Positions 9,618-19,341 of a DNA stretch of 64,000 nucleotides are shown here, one piece after another (the first letter of the stretch is position 1; each line of letters begins with the position of its first letter). Made by a program: the position numbers and the translations under genes. The notes beneath the pieces were generated by a model that was given only the letters and a program-made list of their open reading frames with translations, ran no database searches and had not been told where the DNA came from. The DNA is from CBDFMG01 sp965221205 [NCBI: bacterium] (GTDB lineage Bacteria > SM23-31), in the NCBI GenBank assembly GCA_965221205.1, contig OZ244870.1, positions 3,472,001 to 3,536,000 of the forward strand. Direction: 5' to 3'.

Positions 9618-9821
9618 CAAGGCGCATCCACAAGCCCGACTGTAATTCGGCGTGCCCTCATACACCGTACTCCCTTGATCAAATCTGTAGTATCGAACAG
9701 TCGGAACGGAGATATTGCATTTAAAGCGGTAGCCCAAAAGATGCCGTAAAAAAAAGTAATGCTATTTAATAAAAATTATTTTAGTTTCGATTAAGAAAAA
9801 AATATTATTGGGGCTTTAAAC

Positions 9822-10589
9822 ATGCAAGACAGCTATCAGATTATTTATGATTTATGTAAAAAATCGATCAAATTTTATGAAAATCAGTTTCAAATGATTT
9901 TTAGAAATAAGCAAATCGAAGAAAAAAACCTTTTTAAATTAATTTTACTGCAATTTTGCATTATTGCGAAACAGGACTTAGAGAGTATTTATCTGCTAAT
10001 AAAAAACAACCATTATTATTCACCTCAACTTATTTTAAGAAGTTTATTTGAGTATTTTTGTACATTAGCATATTTAGAGCAAAATCCAGAAGAAAATATT
10101 GCTCAATATATCGCATATAGTATGAAAAATAAAGAGACATTATTTAATGCTCTAATAAATAATAAAGACCTTATTAATGATCCTCGTTTTGAAAAAACCT
10201 ATAAAGACATAATGAATGATCCGCTTTTTGAAAAAGCCTATAAAGACATAATGAAAATGAAAGGAAATGAATATTGCAATGAATTAATCAGCAATTGGCC
10301 ACGTCAAATTGAAGTCCGGGCCAAGAAAGCTGGTATTAGGGGTATATATTTAACTTTATATAGAACTTTAAGTATTCTAGTACATCCTGACGGATGGAAT
10401 TTTCAAGACTTTTTTGATGAAAGTAAGGAAGGAAAATTCAGTCTGAAAAATCAGAAAGAATCAATAAATAGAACTTTACCAACTGCATTAGGGATGACAA
10501 ATGTCATGCTGTCAAAAATGAATATGCATTTTAAACTTCCTGATAAGAAGGAGTACGACATAATTCATGAAAAGATTAATAAATTGTAG
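9822..10589 (+). CDS. DUF5677 family protein
   Basis: A 255-residue all-helical protein. NWPRQIEVRAKKAGI and YRTLSILVHPDGW match the DUF5677 family, which I remember as uncharacterised and often near defence genes. The RxxxxxxVHP pattern is reminiscent of HEPN-type folds but this is not proven. Residues about 125-150 hold a direct repeat in which two NDP(R/L)FEK(T/A)YKDIM units stand in tandem, so an in-frame internal duplication has happened. It stands alone behind the methyltransferase after a 200-base gap with its own promoter region. Function is unknown. Confidence 0.7.
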   Translation: MQDSYQIIYDLCKKSIKFYENQFQMIFRNKQIEEKNLFKLILLQFCIIAKQDLESIYLLIKNNHYYSPQLILRSLFEYFCTLAYLEQNPEENIAQYIAYSMKNKETLFNALINNKDLINDPRFEKTYKDIMNDPLFEKAYKDIMKMKGNEYCNELISNWPRQIEVRAKKAGIRGIYLTLYRTLSILVHPDGWNFQDFFDESKEGKFSLKNQKESINRTLPTALGMTNVMLSKMNMHFKLPDKKEYDIIHEKINKL

Positions 10590-11087
10590 TCAAAGTGCAG
10601 TCATTCCTATTACTAAAAATAAAATATTATCCTAAACTATTAAATAAGTAAATTTATAATAACAAATAAAGTGTGAATAAAATTTTTTAATCAATTTTTA
10701 AATTTTATTTGTCTATATTTTTTGAATTTAATTCTCAATTTATTCAACTGTTTATTTATAATTTTTTCCTGAATATCTAAGTCCTTATTCTTACCAAACA
10801 GTGGTTTTTCAAACTTAATATCATTTAATTAATTTATCATTTCTTTTGATTCAATATCAGTTTTATTTTCACCAATTTATCTTTTCAAACCATTTTATAC
10901 CTTTTTTATCCATCCGTACTCAACAATCATTACACGTCATATAAGGTTTATCGTTTTCTAAATACTCCACCGATAACATTCTTTGTACAAACAGAGCAAG
11001 GGAAATAAAATGTTACCTTTGTCGTGTTCTCTAACTTTAAAATACTTATTTATTTGCAGTATAAATGAGTCAAAGGTCTCCACTAAA
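10590..11087 (-). pseudogene. Possible decayed coding region
   Basis: Minus-strand translation gives protein-like stretches, for example FEKPLFGKNKDLDIQEKI, separated by stops and frame changes. I recognise no family. No RNA gene or repeat is evident in the stretch. The call is tentative. Confidence 0.3.
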
Positions 11088-11130
11088 ATAAAAAAGCCCT
11101 AACCGGCACTTTTCAAATAACCGGTTAGGG
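11088..11130 (-). terminator. Rho-independent terminator of M24 gene A
   Basis: A perfect 10-base inverted repeat (CCCTAACCGG / CCGGTTAGGG) with a 14-base loop. On the minus strand it is followed by a T-rich run. It lies about 65 bases beyond the stop at 11197. The right arm is shared with the long-form repeat. Confidence 0.85.
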
Positions 11131-11192
11131 TACATTTTGGCAGGAATTTTTTAACATTGAATCGTGATAAAACAAATAGTATGACTCCTCAG
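11125..11192 (-). repeat. Long-form intergenic repeat, copy 3
   Basis: TTAGGGTAC, TGGCAGGAATT and AACATTGAATCGTGATAA are followed by ATGACTCCTCAGG, a degenerate version of the tRNA-like core. It abuts the stop codon of the M24 gene at 11197. Confidence 0.6.
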
Positions 11193-11196
11193 GTTT

Positions 11197-12564
11197 TTAT
11201 CGAATGAGGAGCACCCGGTCTTGCGGCGGGTACAACCATTCAAGACCGTGCTCCGTGACTAATACATTTTCTTCGATGGCAACGGGGATCTTTTTTCCAT
11301 TCCATTCGTCCGCCGGCCGGTAAACTCTGAATTCCAGAGAAATGATGGCGTTGGGTCTGACTTCGTATTCGGTCAGTTCGGGAGACCACTCGGCAAGCCC
11401 GGCCGTCACATCGTGGGCGACACTGCTCATTCCATGTAATCCCACATTTACCTCGATACCGGGTACATTACTGGGGCGTTCTATATCTGTGTAAACGTAG
11501 CCGGCATCCCGAAGGTGCTGTTTGAGCTCATCTAGTTGTTCCCTGCCTGTTCTGCCCGAACGGACGTTTTTTCGGATGATCTCACGTACTTTCTTTGTCT
11601 CTTCAAATGCTCCGACCACACCCGGAGGTGCCGTGAGTTCCCCCTCTTTGAGGACATACGCAAACCGTTTGATGTCAGTCGAGAAATTGTTGCGGTTGAG
11701 TCCCCAATCGATCCACAATATGTCCCCTCCCTGGATGACGCGTCCCATTCTTTCCTCACTGCTCATGGTTCCATACCCCTGCAATTCAGGTTCCGGGAAT
11801 ACCGCCCCCGGAAACCAGGTTCTACGCAATCCCATCGCTTTACGGTGCTCTTCCAACCACTGCATGACCTCGAAATAGGTCGTTTTACCGGGTGTGATAA
11901 CTTCGTTGGACAAGGCACGTTCAATTCCCCTTCGTGTGATGTCACCGACCTTGGAAAACTCGATGATTTCACTGGCAACATGTTCGCCGTGAAAATCTGC
12001 AATAAGACGCTGTGCGGATACAAATCGTTCGGCATATTTCTCGCCTAATTCCTCCGCGAGGAACGTGTAATCCTTGTGGGAAAGGCCGTCCGCGTTATGA
12101 ACTCCTTCCCCTCTGATTGGAGGATCGAGGAAATTCAAGGCAATTCGTTTCGGATCACGGTCCTCGACGATCGACCGGAGATCAGCTCCTTCCTCGATCT
12201 CGTCATAGGCACCACATATATCGGCCAGTTCGGAACTGCCCGGTCCTCCAAGTGAATACCTCTCAATGCGGTCGCCGCCCCCGTCATAGAAGACGTACGT
12301 ACCATGTCCGTAGGCAGTTTCGATGCCGAAATCGAGTATCAGAGGTTCGGTGCCGCGGCCGTGATCGATGACAATCCACATATCGATGTTATAACGACGC
12401 ATCGCATCGGGAAGCACGTAATCGAACTTGTCTTTGCGGATCGTGCAGGAAATTTCCCACTCGGACATCCATGATGATTCAAAATTGTCGGGCGGGCGCT
12501 GCGCAACGGCATCAGATACAGTGAGAAGCACAGCACATACTACAATCAAAAATCGAAACAACAT
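11197..12564 (-). CDS. Exported M24 (aminopeptidase P/creatinase-like) protein A
   Basis: The 455 residues have a Sec signal peptide (cleavage near AVAQ, residue 22), a creatinase-type N-terminal domain and a C-terminal M24 fold. All five metal-ligand positions can be matched: Asp286 in WIDWG, Asp297 in STDIKR, a His in VNVGLHG or SVAHDV, Glu411 in ISLEFRV and Glu431 in IEENVLVT. A dinuclear-metal peptidase of the Xaa-Pro type is therefore plausible, acting in the periplasm or outside the cell. It is visibly more GC-rich than neighbouring paralogues and the most divergent member, so it may have a different history. A strong terminator follows. The start is preceded by a GAGG-type ribosome site. 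Confidence 0.85.
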   Translation of the reverse strand: MLFRFLIVVCAVLLTVSDAVAQRPPDNFESSWMSEWEISCTIRKDKFDYVLPDAMRRYNIDMWIVIDHGRGTEPLILDFGIETAYGHGTYVFYDGGGDRIERYSLGGPGSSELADICGAYDEIEEGADLRSIVEDRDPKRIALNFLDPPIRGEGVHNADGLSHKDYTFLAEELGEKYAERFVSAQRLIADFHGEHVASEIIEFSKVGDITRRGIERALSNEVITPGKTTYFEVMQWLEEHRKAMGLRRTWFPGAVFPEPELQGYGTMSSEERMGRVIQGGDILWIDWGLNRNNFSTDIKRFAYVLKEGELTAPPGVVGAFEETKKVREIIRKNVRSGRTGREQLDELKQHLRDAGYVYTDIERPSNVPGIEVNVGLHGMSSVAHDVTAGLAEWSPELTEYEVRPNAIISLEFRVYRPADEWNGKKIPVAIEENVLVTEHGLEWLYPPQDRVLLIR

Positions 12565-12814
12565 AACCTTCCCCTCCTGTTATTAATAGGGTCTCTTTGT
12601 TAATTTTCTTATGTGCGCTGTAAGAACAAATGTGCATACGTACGGAGACAAGTATCGTATGCAATTAACGTGCACAAGATTTTTCTTCTGACAGACAGTG
12701 CTGTACATTGTGTGAATAATGCTGCTCCACCATCTTACCGGGAACAATTCAAAGGTGCGGATATGTACAGACACATTGTGACTATCGTAAAAGCAGACTT
12801 CTGTTCAGTCGACA

Positions 12815-14206
12815 TCATTTAATGAGATAAAGCTCCTTTTTCAGTGGAGTCAAATACTCAACGCCACTTTCAGTGGCAATCGCCTGCTCATGATCCCAAA
12901 AGAATAAATATTGGTCTTCATCTTTGTTGGATGTCAGTGACGGCATATAGAAAAAATATTCTAACACAAAGTGGTGATTGGGTGCGAGCGGTATATCATA
13001 CGTCCAATCCGGGCCATACGAACCAATCCTGGGGCTAAAATCAGTATAGAGGGGATGGCAGTCGATACTCAGCAGTGTTTTTTCAGGATCATAACCCTGG
13101 GAATAAGCGGGGAAATTGTTCTTAGGCTGAACCATATGCATTTGGGGATCCACAATAATAATCCCTGCATCTTCAAATTTCAGCTTGTAGTTTTGAATTA
13201 TTTCACGAGCGGTAAGTCCCGCCTTGATGGTTTCTGTCAGAATCGTATCGATTTTCAGATATTCTGCATAGAGCTTTTTGATTTCCGGCGGCGGTTCGGT
13301 CTCTCCTTCACGGAGCACATAGGCAAACATTCCCTGGCTTGGAAATGCAACGATGTCGCCTCTCTGAACCACACTGTTTTCATAGCCTTTAGTCCTTCCC
13401 CTTTGTGAAACTCCCGTGCTTCTCCGGGTAAAGAAAGTTCCATACCTAATATCGGTTCTTTTCGTTACACCCGGTACGACTTCGGCAATAGCTTTCTTGA
13501 CATGTTCATTTTGATCGATACGCTCTCTCTTCCATTTTTCAACTTCGACCGGCACCGGACTTGCAATGTAATCCAGCAACACATATTCAGACGAGACCAG
13601 CCTGTCGGCATATTTATCACCGAGTTCTTTGACCAATAAGAGGTAGTCTGTATACGAAATACCGTCCAGTACATTTCTGGTAGTCGGCCACGGTCCCAGC
13701 TCTTCCCCGTAATTTACAGCAATGCGTTTGGGGTCACGTGCTTCAACAAATTCTCTGAGGCCCTTAAACCGGTAATCATATTCTGTCATCGGGTTTGACA
13801 CCGGTTCCACCACAAAAACCGGGTCGTGGATTATGTCGTAGGCTCCACTTTTTTCGAGTAAATTAGTCTCTACCTCTTCTCTTTGACGCTGTGTAGCTCC
13901 CCAGCGGCGCCCGAGAACCGCACGTTCGATCCTGTCACCGCCGCGGTCCGTGAAGACGAAAAGGCCGGATTCACTGCCCAGCTCTTCTGCACCAAAGCGG
14001 TCAGGGATTGCATCTCTCATCACATGAATCCACATGTCCACATTGTTCTTTCTCATGGCTTGGGGCAGAATAAGGTCAAACTTTTCCCGGCGAATCTGAT
14101 TCCTCAATTCCACGGGAACCGTGCCTCCCAAATCCTGAGCCTGTGCATCGGCAAAAGGTACTGTGAACAGCACAGCAAATAAAAAAATCATACCTCGAGT
14201 TTTCAT
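12815..14206 (-). CDS. Exported M24-like protein B (metal site altered)
   Basis: The 463 residues have a signal peptide (FAVLFTVPFADAQAQ), a creatinase N-terminal domain with FTDRGGDRIERAVLG and an M24-like C-terminal domain. Where other members have the two metal Asp residues, this protein reads GDIVAFPSQGMFAYVLREGE, so about 11 residues with both Asp are missing. The last Glu ligand is His (WDHEQAIATE). Conserved IDCH, GPDW and NHHFVLEYF remain, so the fold is under constraint although classical peptidase chemistry is unlikely. It is closest to protein H (52851-54260). The 3' flank of about 90 bases is shared with genes C and D. AGAGGAG precedes the start. Confidence 0.85.
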   Translation of the reverse strand: MKTRGMIFLFAVLFTVPFADAQAQDLGGTVPVELRNQIRREKFDLILPQAMRKNNVDMWIHVMRDAIPDRFGAEELGSESGLFVFTDRGGDRIERAVLGRRWGATQRQREEVETNLLEKSGAYDIIHDPVFVVEPVSNPMTEYDYRFKGLREFVEARDPKRIAVNYGEELGPWPTTRNVLDGISYTDYLLLVKELGDKYADRLVSSEYVLLDYIASPVPVEVEKWKRERIDQNEHVKKAIAEVVPGVTKRTDIRYGTFFTRRSTGVSQRGRTKGYENSVVQRGDIVAFPSQGMFAYVLREGETEPPPEIKKLYAEYLKIDTILTETIKAGLTAREIIQNYKLKFEDAGIIIVDPQMHMVQPKNNFPAYSQGYDPEKTLLSIDCHPLYTDFSPRIGSYGPDWTYDIPLAPNHHFVLEYFFYMPSLTSNKDEDQYLFFWDHEQAIATESGVEYLTPLKKELYLIK

Positions 14207-14329
14207 GACTTTCTCCTCTTTTGATTAATAGTGGTTATTTGTTGATTTTCTGACGTGCGTTGCAAGAACATATGGGGTATTCTTAAAGAGATAATACGGT
14301 TTGCATTTAACTTTAACAAGTACTATCTA

Positions 14330-14452
14330 CTCCTCGGACTGTACGATTTGCGAACCTTTGTGCTTATGTATCATACTGGGAGCAGAAGATAGCTCCAGAA
14401 AATTTGCCGATATTATTATTATCGTAAAAGCAAACTTCTACAGAGTCTGACG
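14330..14452 (-). repeat. Core repeat with conserved 3' flank
   Basis: ACTCCTCGGACTG and GTACGATTTGCGAACC, then a conserved stretch with TATGTATCATACTG and TATCGTAAAAGCAAACTTC that runs to the stop of gene C. The same flank is found 3' of gene B, gene D and the remnant at 19.1 kb. The whole gene-plus-flank unit has therefore been duplicated. Confidence 0.8.
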
Positions 14453-15961
14453 TTAGCGAATAAGACGAATTTCACTGGGCGGAGGAGTTAAATACTCGAC
14501 TCCACGTTCGGTGACAACTGCACCATCATGCATTTGTATCATTAAATGTTTCCCTGCACCCCATTTAGGCATCGGAATATAGACAAAGTATTCAAAAAAG
14601 AAGTGGTGATTGAGTGGAATTTTCATATCATGGTGCCAATCCGGACCATAAGAACCAATCCTGGGGGCAGGAAAAGTTGACATTTCTTGTGCTGCGGCAT
14701 GTGAGTCGATATTAACCTGGGTTTTATCCGGATTCAAATCTTTGGAATATTCCTGGCTGTCGTTAACAATAATCCCGGCTTCATCAAGTTCTCGACTGGA
14801 GATTTCATATATTTCAGTACCGGTACGACCCACCTTGATGTTATCTTCTAAAATCTTATGGATTTTCATTACATCTGCCCAAGCTTTATTGATCTCTGGA
14901 GGCGGTTCCGTCTCTCCTTCACGAAGCACATAGCCGATTTCATCTATGTGCTCATAGAAGTTCCCGAATTTCAATTTCAAACCCGAGGCGCCATGATAAC
15001 TACTATGATATCCAAGCCTTAGATGAATCAGGTCGCCTCTCTGAATCACATAGTCATCGCTTCTTTCAGCTGCGGTGGACCGTCCCGGATCCAAAGGTGC
15101 AGCCCAACCAATTCTATTTCCGTTCTTATCCACGACATAATGACCACCTTCTAGATCTGAGAATTTGGTTACACCCGGCACGATTTTAGCCCAATCTCTC
15201 TCATGAGTTTCAGCGATATACGTACGCATTCTCTTATATAGTGCGAATTCGCTCTTCACCGGTCTCGATATGTAATCATGTAACAGATATTCAGACGAGA
15301 CCAGCCTCTTTGCATATTTATCACCGAGAGCTTTGACTAATAGGATGTAGTCTGTATGCGAAATGCCGTCTTCTGAGATATCACCCACGTGCGATCCATG
15401 CTTTTCCAGGTAATTTACACCAATGCGTTTGGGGTCACGTTCGGCAACAAATTCTCCGATGTCTTCAAATCGGTAATCAAGTTCTGTTTCCGGGCCTCCC
15501 GGTAATTCCTTCCGTTCGACTGCTTCGCCGATTATGTCGTAGGCTCCACTTTCTTCAACCAAATCTGTCGAAAAGAGTGTCGAGATCTCCGCGAGCCCTC
15601 CGCTCATCACCGTAGTTTTACTCAGACGTCTCGTCTCCTCATTGCTCGAACCCAAATCAATAAATCTACGACCGAGAACCGCCCGTTCGATCCTGTCACC
15701 GCCACGGTCCGTGAAGATGAAAACACCGGAGTAACTGCCCAGATCTTCTCCAGCAAAGTCATCAGGGATTGATTCTCTCACCACATGAATCCACATATCG
15801 ATATTGTACTCCCTCATGGCTTGTGGCAGAATGAGGTCAAACTTATCCCGACGAATCTGATTCTTCAATTCCACTAAATCGTCCATTACCTGAGCCTGTG
15901 TACTGGAAAAAGGCACAGTGAACAGCACGGCAAACAAAAAAATTATACCTCGAGATATCAT
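14453..15961 (-). CDS. Exported M24-like protein C (metal site altered)
   Basis: At 502 residues this is the longest paralogue. The signal peptide is FLFAVLFTVPFSSTQAQ. Extra segments lie after the RAVLGRRF block and around the GDLIHLRLGY region. The first Asp ligand is not present (HLRLG). A later HIDEIGYV may hold the second. The last Glu ligand is His in IQMHDGAVVTE. IDSHAAA, GPDWHHD and NHHFFFEYF match B, D and H. This looks like the same divergent subfamily, and an altered metal site or a non-enzymatic role is inferred. The start has TCCTC-complement GAGGAA upstream, followed by a block (TGTTACGTTAAGCATATTAC) shared with genes E and G. Confidence 0.85.
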   Translation of the reverse strand: MISRGIIFLFAVLFTVPFSSTQAQVMDDLVELKNQIRRDKFDLILPQAMREYNIDMWIHVVRESIPDDFAGEDLGSYSGVFIFTDRGGDRIERAVLGRRFIDLGSSNEETRRLSKTTVMSGGLAEISTLFSTDLVEESGAYDIIGEAVERKELPGGPETELDYRFEDIGEFVAERDPKRIGVNYLEKHGSHVGDISEDGISHTDYILLVKALGDKYAKRLVSSEYLLHDYISRPVKSEFALYKRMRTYIAETHERDWAKIVPGVTKFSDLEGGHYVVDKNGNRIGWAAPLDPGRSTAAERSDDYVIQRGDLIHLRLGYHSSYHGASGLKLKFGNFYEHIDEIGYVLREGETEPPPEINKAWADVMKIHKILEDNIKVGRTGTEIYEISSRELDEAGIIVNDSQEYSKDLNPDKTQVNIDSHAAAQEMSTFPAPRIGSYGPDWHHDMKIPLNHHFFFEYFVYIPMPKWGAGKHLMIQMHDGAVVTERGVEYLTPPPSEIRLIR

Positions 15962-15984
15962 GATTTTTTCCTCTATTGACTCAT

Positions 15985-16060
15985 CGTGATAAATGTTACG
16001 TTAAGCATATTACTTTTACAAGTATTATCTGCTTCTCGGGCTGTACGATTTGCGAACCTT
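15985..16060 (-). repeat. Upstream block plus core repeat
   Basis: GATAAATGTTACGTTAAGCA, TTTTACAAGTATTATCTGC, then CTCGGGCTGTACGATTTGCG. It is nearly identical to 27378-27450. The rest of the gap to 16306 holds no gene that I can see. Confidence 0.8.
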
Positions 16061-16306
16061 TTCTGTAGCATTTAGCAGACATAGATAACTTTTAAAAAAA
16101 TCCTCACTTTTTCAACGGACTCTATTTCGGGGAGTGGGTCAGACACGACCCAACTGTCTTTCGGGAGGCGGAGTGTTTATCTCTGATTTGTTTTCCGGTT
16201 TATCTCATGAACAGAGAGGATGTTGGCGTATGAGTTCCATTTTGAAGGCTCCTTTGGCTACATGGGTATGGCGGTAGATATATCAAACCTCTAAACCGTA
16301 TCCACG

Positions 16307-18754
16307 TTAGTTGTTCGAGGTCTCCTGGATGATCCGGTCGTACACTTCGCGCGCCTTGTCATAGGAAGCTTCAGCGATGGCTCGTTCTTCCTCACGAATC
16401 AGGGGATACTTCATGGTCCAGCATTGATCAACTGCGCGCCGGCACCACTCGGCACTACGCTTCGAGGCACGTATCGGCTTACCATCTACAAGCACGAAGA
16501 TAGGATTTGTATGTGCACTTGGATAGATCCTGAGTGCAACCCAGCTCGATTGCTGAACAGGATGGGTGAAAGATAACTCGTTCCAACCACCGTCGGCAAG
16601 TATTTCCCGTGTTTCCACAGAGATTCCGTTGACGATAAGCTCCACCGGAACTTTACGTGTTGCCCCAATACGGGCACGCTCAAGATGCCAGTAAGGCTGT
16701 TCATGCATTTTCTTCGATGCTATGCGTGCCCCGGTTTCGTCTCGCTCCAATGGGAGATAGGCGGCAGCCCTGGCGGTAATCCGTACCGGCTGTGCGCGCT
16801 CAAGGGACACCTCACTGCCGTGTGTGCCCAGCTCTTGATTGTTAATGAAGAAGTCGATGATATGGGATCGTCCTTCAGAGACGTAGCTCCGTCCTTTACG
16901 GATCGCTTCCACGTAACTGTCGTAATCTAGACCCCTCTCCTGCCGGGCATAACTGCGTGCCAGCCCCACACGCTCATCGAAAATGCAGGGGAAATCGGTT
17001 TCTCCGCTCAAACGTGTCCTGAATCCGGTATTGAGGGTGTGGTACCACATATTCAGCTCCCACGGCGCGGGCGTATCGCCGGCAGAGTAAAAATCTACCG
17101 CATCCTGAGTGACCGTAACGATATATTCATTCGCGCCGATACCGTCCATTTTAGGCATCACATAGTTGGGGAGATCATCGGTGGGGGTCACCGGCTCTAA
17201 TCCCCATCCGGAGTGGGCATATCCCACGACACCGCCTTGCCCCTTTGCCCATTGCAAAACAGGCAAGGTCCAGCTGGGCCATTCTTCGATAGTGGACGTG
17301 CCCGGATAGTCGTCTTCCTGTAATCGGAGAAGGCAGACATGACCGGCATGGGAGGAGGGAAATCCCGAGACCTCCACATCGTAGCGCAGAATGTTCTGTC
17401 CGGTAGAAAGAGGATGCACCTTGCCAGTAAAGAACGTTTTCTGATGATACCAGCAGGGGCCCCAGGTTAAGACACTGGCCACATTTAAATCTTCACCCAG
17501 AACCTGACGCCACATGTGTTCCGGCCGTACGCCTTCTTCGGGGCTTTCGTAATGGCTGCATCCGGCTGCGTGTACATGATGGTCCGCGCTATACCATCCG
17601 AGACTGGCCATATGAATCCATCGTTTCAGTTGAAACGAGACTTCAAACGTTTCCACATCAGGTGGAACTACGATTTGCTTCGTCTGAGGAATGTATTCCG
17701 GTCCTCGGGTAAAGGTTATATCATAGGTACCCGGCGGCAGCAATACATGCTCGCCATCGGTCCGGTAAACTTGAGGATGAAAGAAGAAATCGGGATAGGT
17801 ATCACTCGCTGCGACCCGACGTGAAGGCAGAGGATAGATGCCTGTTAGCCGTTTAACAGGGGAGGGAGTAAAAAATTTGTATTTTTCACTTTCTTGAAAT
17901 TCCGGGCCTCCAAGAGTATCATATCCTCTACGAGCCAGACTTAACCGGTAATCGGATGGTAACTCCTCGCCGTCTGTTATCCGCTCTAACCCATCCGTAA
18001 TCACAAACGAAGCCATTACCGGTGCGCCGTTATCGTCTTTTACGTTGAAGATTACGCTCACTGAAGGGCGGCAGTTAAACAGGATATCGATGGCATTACG
18101 AAATCCGATATCCTGGGAACCCTGACCGATATGAAACCCTATATTTGCCTCCCGCTGCCCTGCGTCTTTGCTATAGATTTGTACGATAGCATACTCAAGT
18201 TTGAGTCCGGAGAGGTTAGGCAGAAGCGGCCGGTTTCGATACATCGAGAGTTCCAAAAAGCGGTTGGCAACTTGTCCGGGCGTGAGGATATTTTCGGTTT
18301 TCACACGCGGCGAGTTCGTCGAGATATGGAGGAGCGGACGTGCGTTGGTGCTCTCTGCTTGCAACCTCGCTGTGACGCCGGCATTGTTATGGACTTTGAT
18401 CAGAAAACTCTTCCATCCCCCTTGAACCAACTCTGCTGTACCAGGTCCACGTACTACCATGACGCGCCCTTCAGGGTTGATATCCACCTGAGCAAGGCAG
18501 TACGGATCCAGAATTTCCTGGATACGTCTCGTCGTCTCTTCACTCAGAGCGTTGTCCTGCAGCGCCCTGAGACGCGCTGCATCTTCAGCGGATAACGCAC
18601 TTCCTAAAAAGGAAAGCGCTTCGTCGAGTCTGAGGGCCTGTGCCAGTAAGGGCTGAGGTTCGACCCCGGACACGTTGGGCAGGGATTGTGTATAGACCGT
18701 GCTCGGTACTACTAAAAAACCTGCTAGTATGATCCAAAGAAATAGCTTCTTCAT
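16307..18754 (-). CDS. CehA/McbA-type PHP-domain metallohydrolase, exported
   Basis: An 815-residue protein with a Sec signal peptide (LAGFLVVPSTVYTQ). After an N-terminal region of about 380 residues that includes beta-rich, carboxypeptidase-like segments (GTYDITFTRGPEY), the PHP domain begins with DHHVHAAG (His392, His393, His395). Further metal-site elements are VVGYAHSGW and SGETDFP. This order fits the CehA/McbA family, which includes carbamate hydrolases, but substrate specificity cannot be deduced. It lies among exported hydrolase-like genes on the same strand, with no tight operon. It is not flanked directly by the core repeat on its 3' side, unlike most neighbours. It appears intact. 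Confidence 0.8.
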   Translation of the reverse strand: MKKLFLWIILAGFLVVPSTVYTQSLPNVSGVEPQPLLAQALRLDEALSFLGSALSAEDAARLRALQDNALSEETTRRIQEILDPYCLAQVDINPEGRVMVVRGPGTAELVQGGWKSFLIKVHNNAGVTARLQAESTNARPLLHISTNSPRVKTENILTPGQVANRFLELSMYRNRPLLPNLSGLKLEYAIVQIYSKDAGQREANIGFHIGQGSQDIGFRNAIDILFNCRPSVSVIFNVKDDNGAPVMASFVITDGLERITDGEELPSDYRLSLARRGYDTLGGPEFQESEKYKFFTPSPVKRLTGIYPLPSRRVAASDTYPDFFFHPQVYRTDGEHVLLPPGTYDITFTRGPEYIPQTKQIVVPPDVETFEVSFQLKRWIHMASLGWYSADHHVHAAGCSHYESPEEGVRPEHMWRQVLGEDLNVASVLTWGPCWYHQKTFFTGKVHPLSTGQNILRYDVEVSGFPSSHAGHVCLLRLQEDDYPGTSTIEEWPSWTLPVLQWAKGQGGVVGYAHSGWGLEPVTPTDDLPNYVMPKMDGIGANEYIVTVTQDAVDFYSAGDTPAPWELNMWYHTLNTGFRTRLSGETDFPCIFDERVGLARSYARQERGLDYDSYVEAIRKGRSYVSEGRSHIIDFFINNQELGTHGSEVSLERAQPVRITARAAAYLPLERDETGARIASKKMHEQPYWHLERARIGATRKVPVELIVNGISVETREILADGGWNELSFTHPVQQSSWVALRIYPSAHTNPIFVLVDGKPIRASKRSAEWCRRAVDQCWTMKYPLIREEERAIAEASYDKAREVYDRIIQETSNN

Positions 18755-18960
18755 TGTTCTTCCTCCTTCGCTAGATACACCTTTCCGCTATACATTTTGG
18801 AGTCCTTTTTTGATTATTGAAACAATTCAATTTTTATAGAATAAACTATTTATTCTATATTTTCTGATCAAACTTGTGGATTTTTATTTGTAATTACGCA
18901 GTAATTAAAATGATTGTGTATGTCGTCAGAATGTGGTGGAAAGTATTATGTTAATTGTAA

Positions 18961-19060
18961 GATATAAATATGGTTTTCACAAGTGTTTTCTACTCCCCGG
19001 GTCGTACGATTTGCGAACCTTTATGCTTATGTATCATACTGTGAGCAGAAGATAGGTCAG
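18961..19060 (-). repeat. Core repeat with upstream block
   Basis: AAATATGGTTTTCACAAGTG, then CTCCCCGGGTCGTACGATTT and GCGAACCTTTATGCTTATG. It sits between the CehA-like gene and an M24 remnant. The preceding 18755-18960 is AT-rich leader of the CehA-like gene with no other feature visible. Confidence 0.8.
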
Positions 19061-19117
19061 GAAAATTTCCCGACAAATTATTACTATCGTAAAAACAAAC
19101 TTCTGTATAGTCTGACA

Positions 19118-19283
19118 TTATCGAATAAGACGAAGCTCTATAGGCGGCGGAGAGAAATACTCGACTCCACTTTCGGTAGCAATCGCCTGCTCATGATCCC
19201 AAAATAATAAATATTGGTCTTCATCTTTATTTGATGTTGGCGACGGCATATAGAAAAATATTCTAATACAAAGTGGTGATTGG
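19118..19283 (-). pseudogene. 3' remnant of an M24 gene (B/H type)
   Basis: The minus strand encodes the last 50 or so codons of a B/H-type M24 protein, with SNKDEDQYLLFWDHEQAIAT and a C-terminal LRLIR before the stop at 19118. One base is missing in the run near 19257, and homology ends at about 19283 where the sequence passes into the fucosidase gene's 3' flank. The complete 3' flank and core repeat follow. It is the leftover of a deleted paralogue, so at least nine M24 units once existed here. Confidence 0.85.
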
Positions 19284-19341
19284 ATGAAACTGGATCACAT
19301 TGTTTTCATTACCTGGACCTGCAGACCTGTGTTTAAGGTTG

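Noticed and set aside
14330-14400. The regularly recurring core as a CRISPR-like repeat
   Set aside because: Copies are kilobases apart with genes between them and are not separated by short spacers. No cas gene is present.
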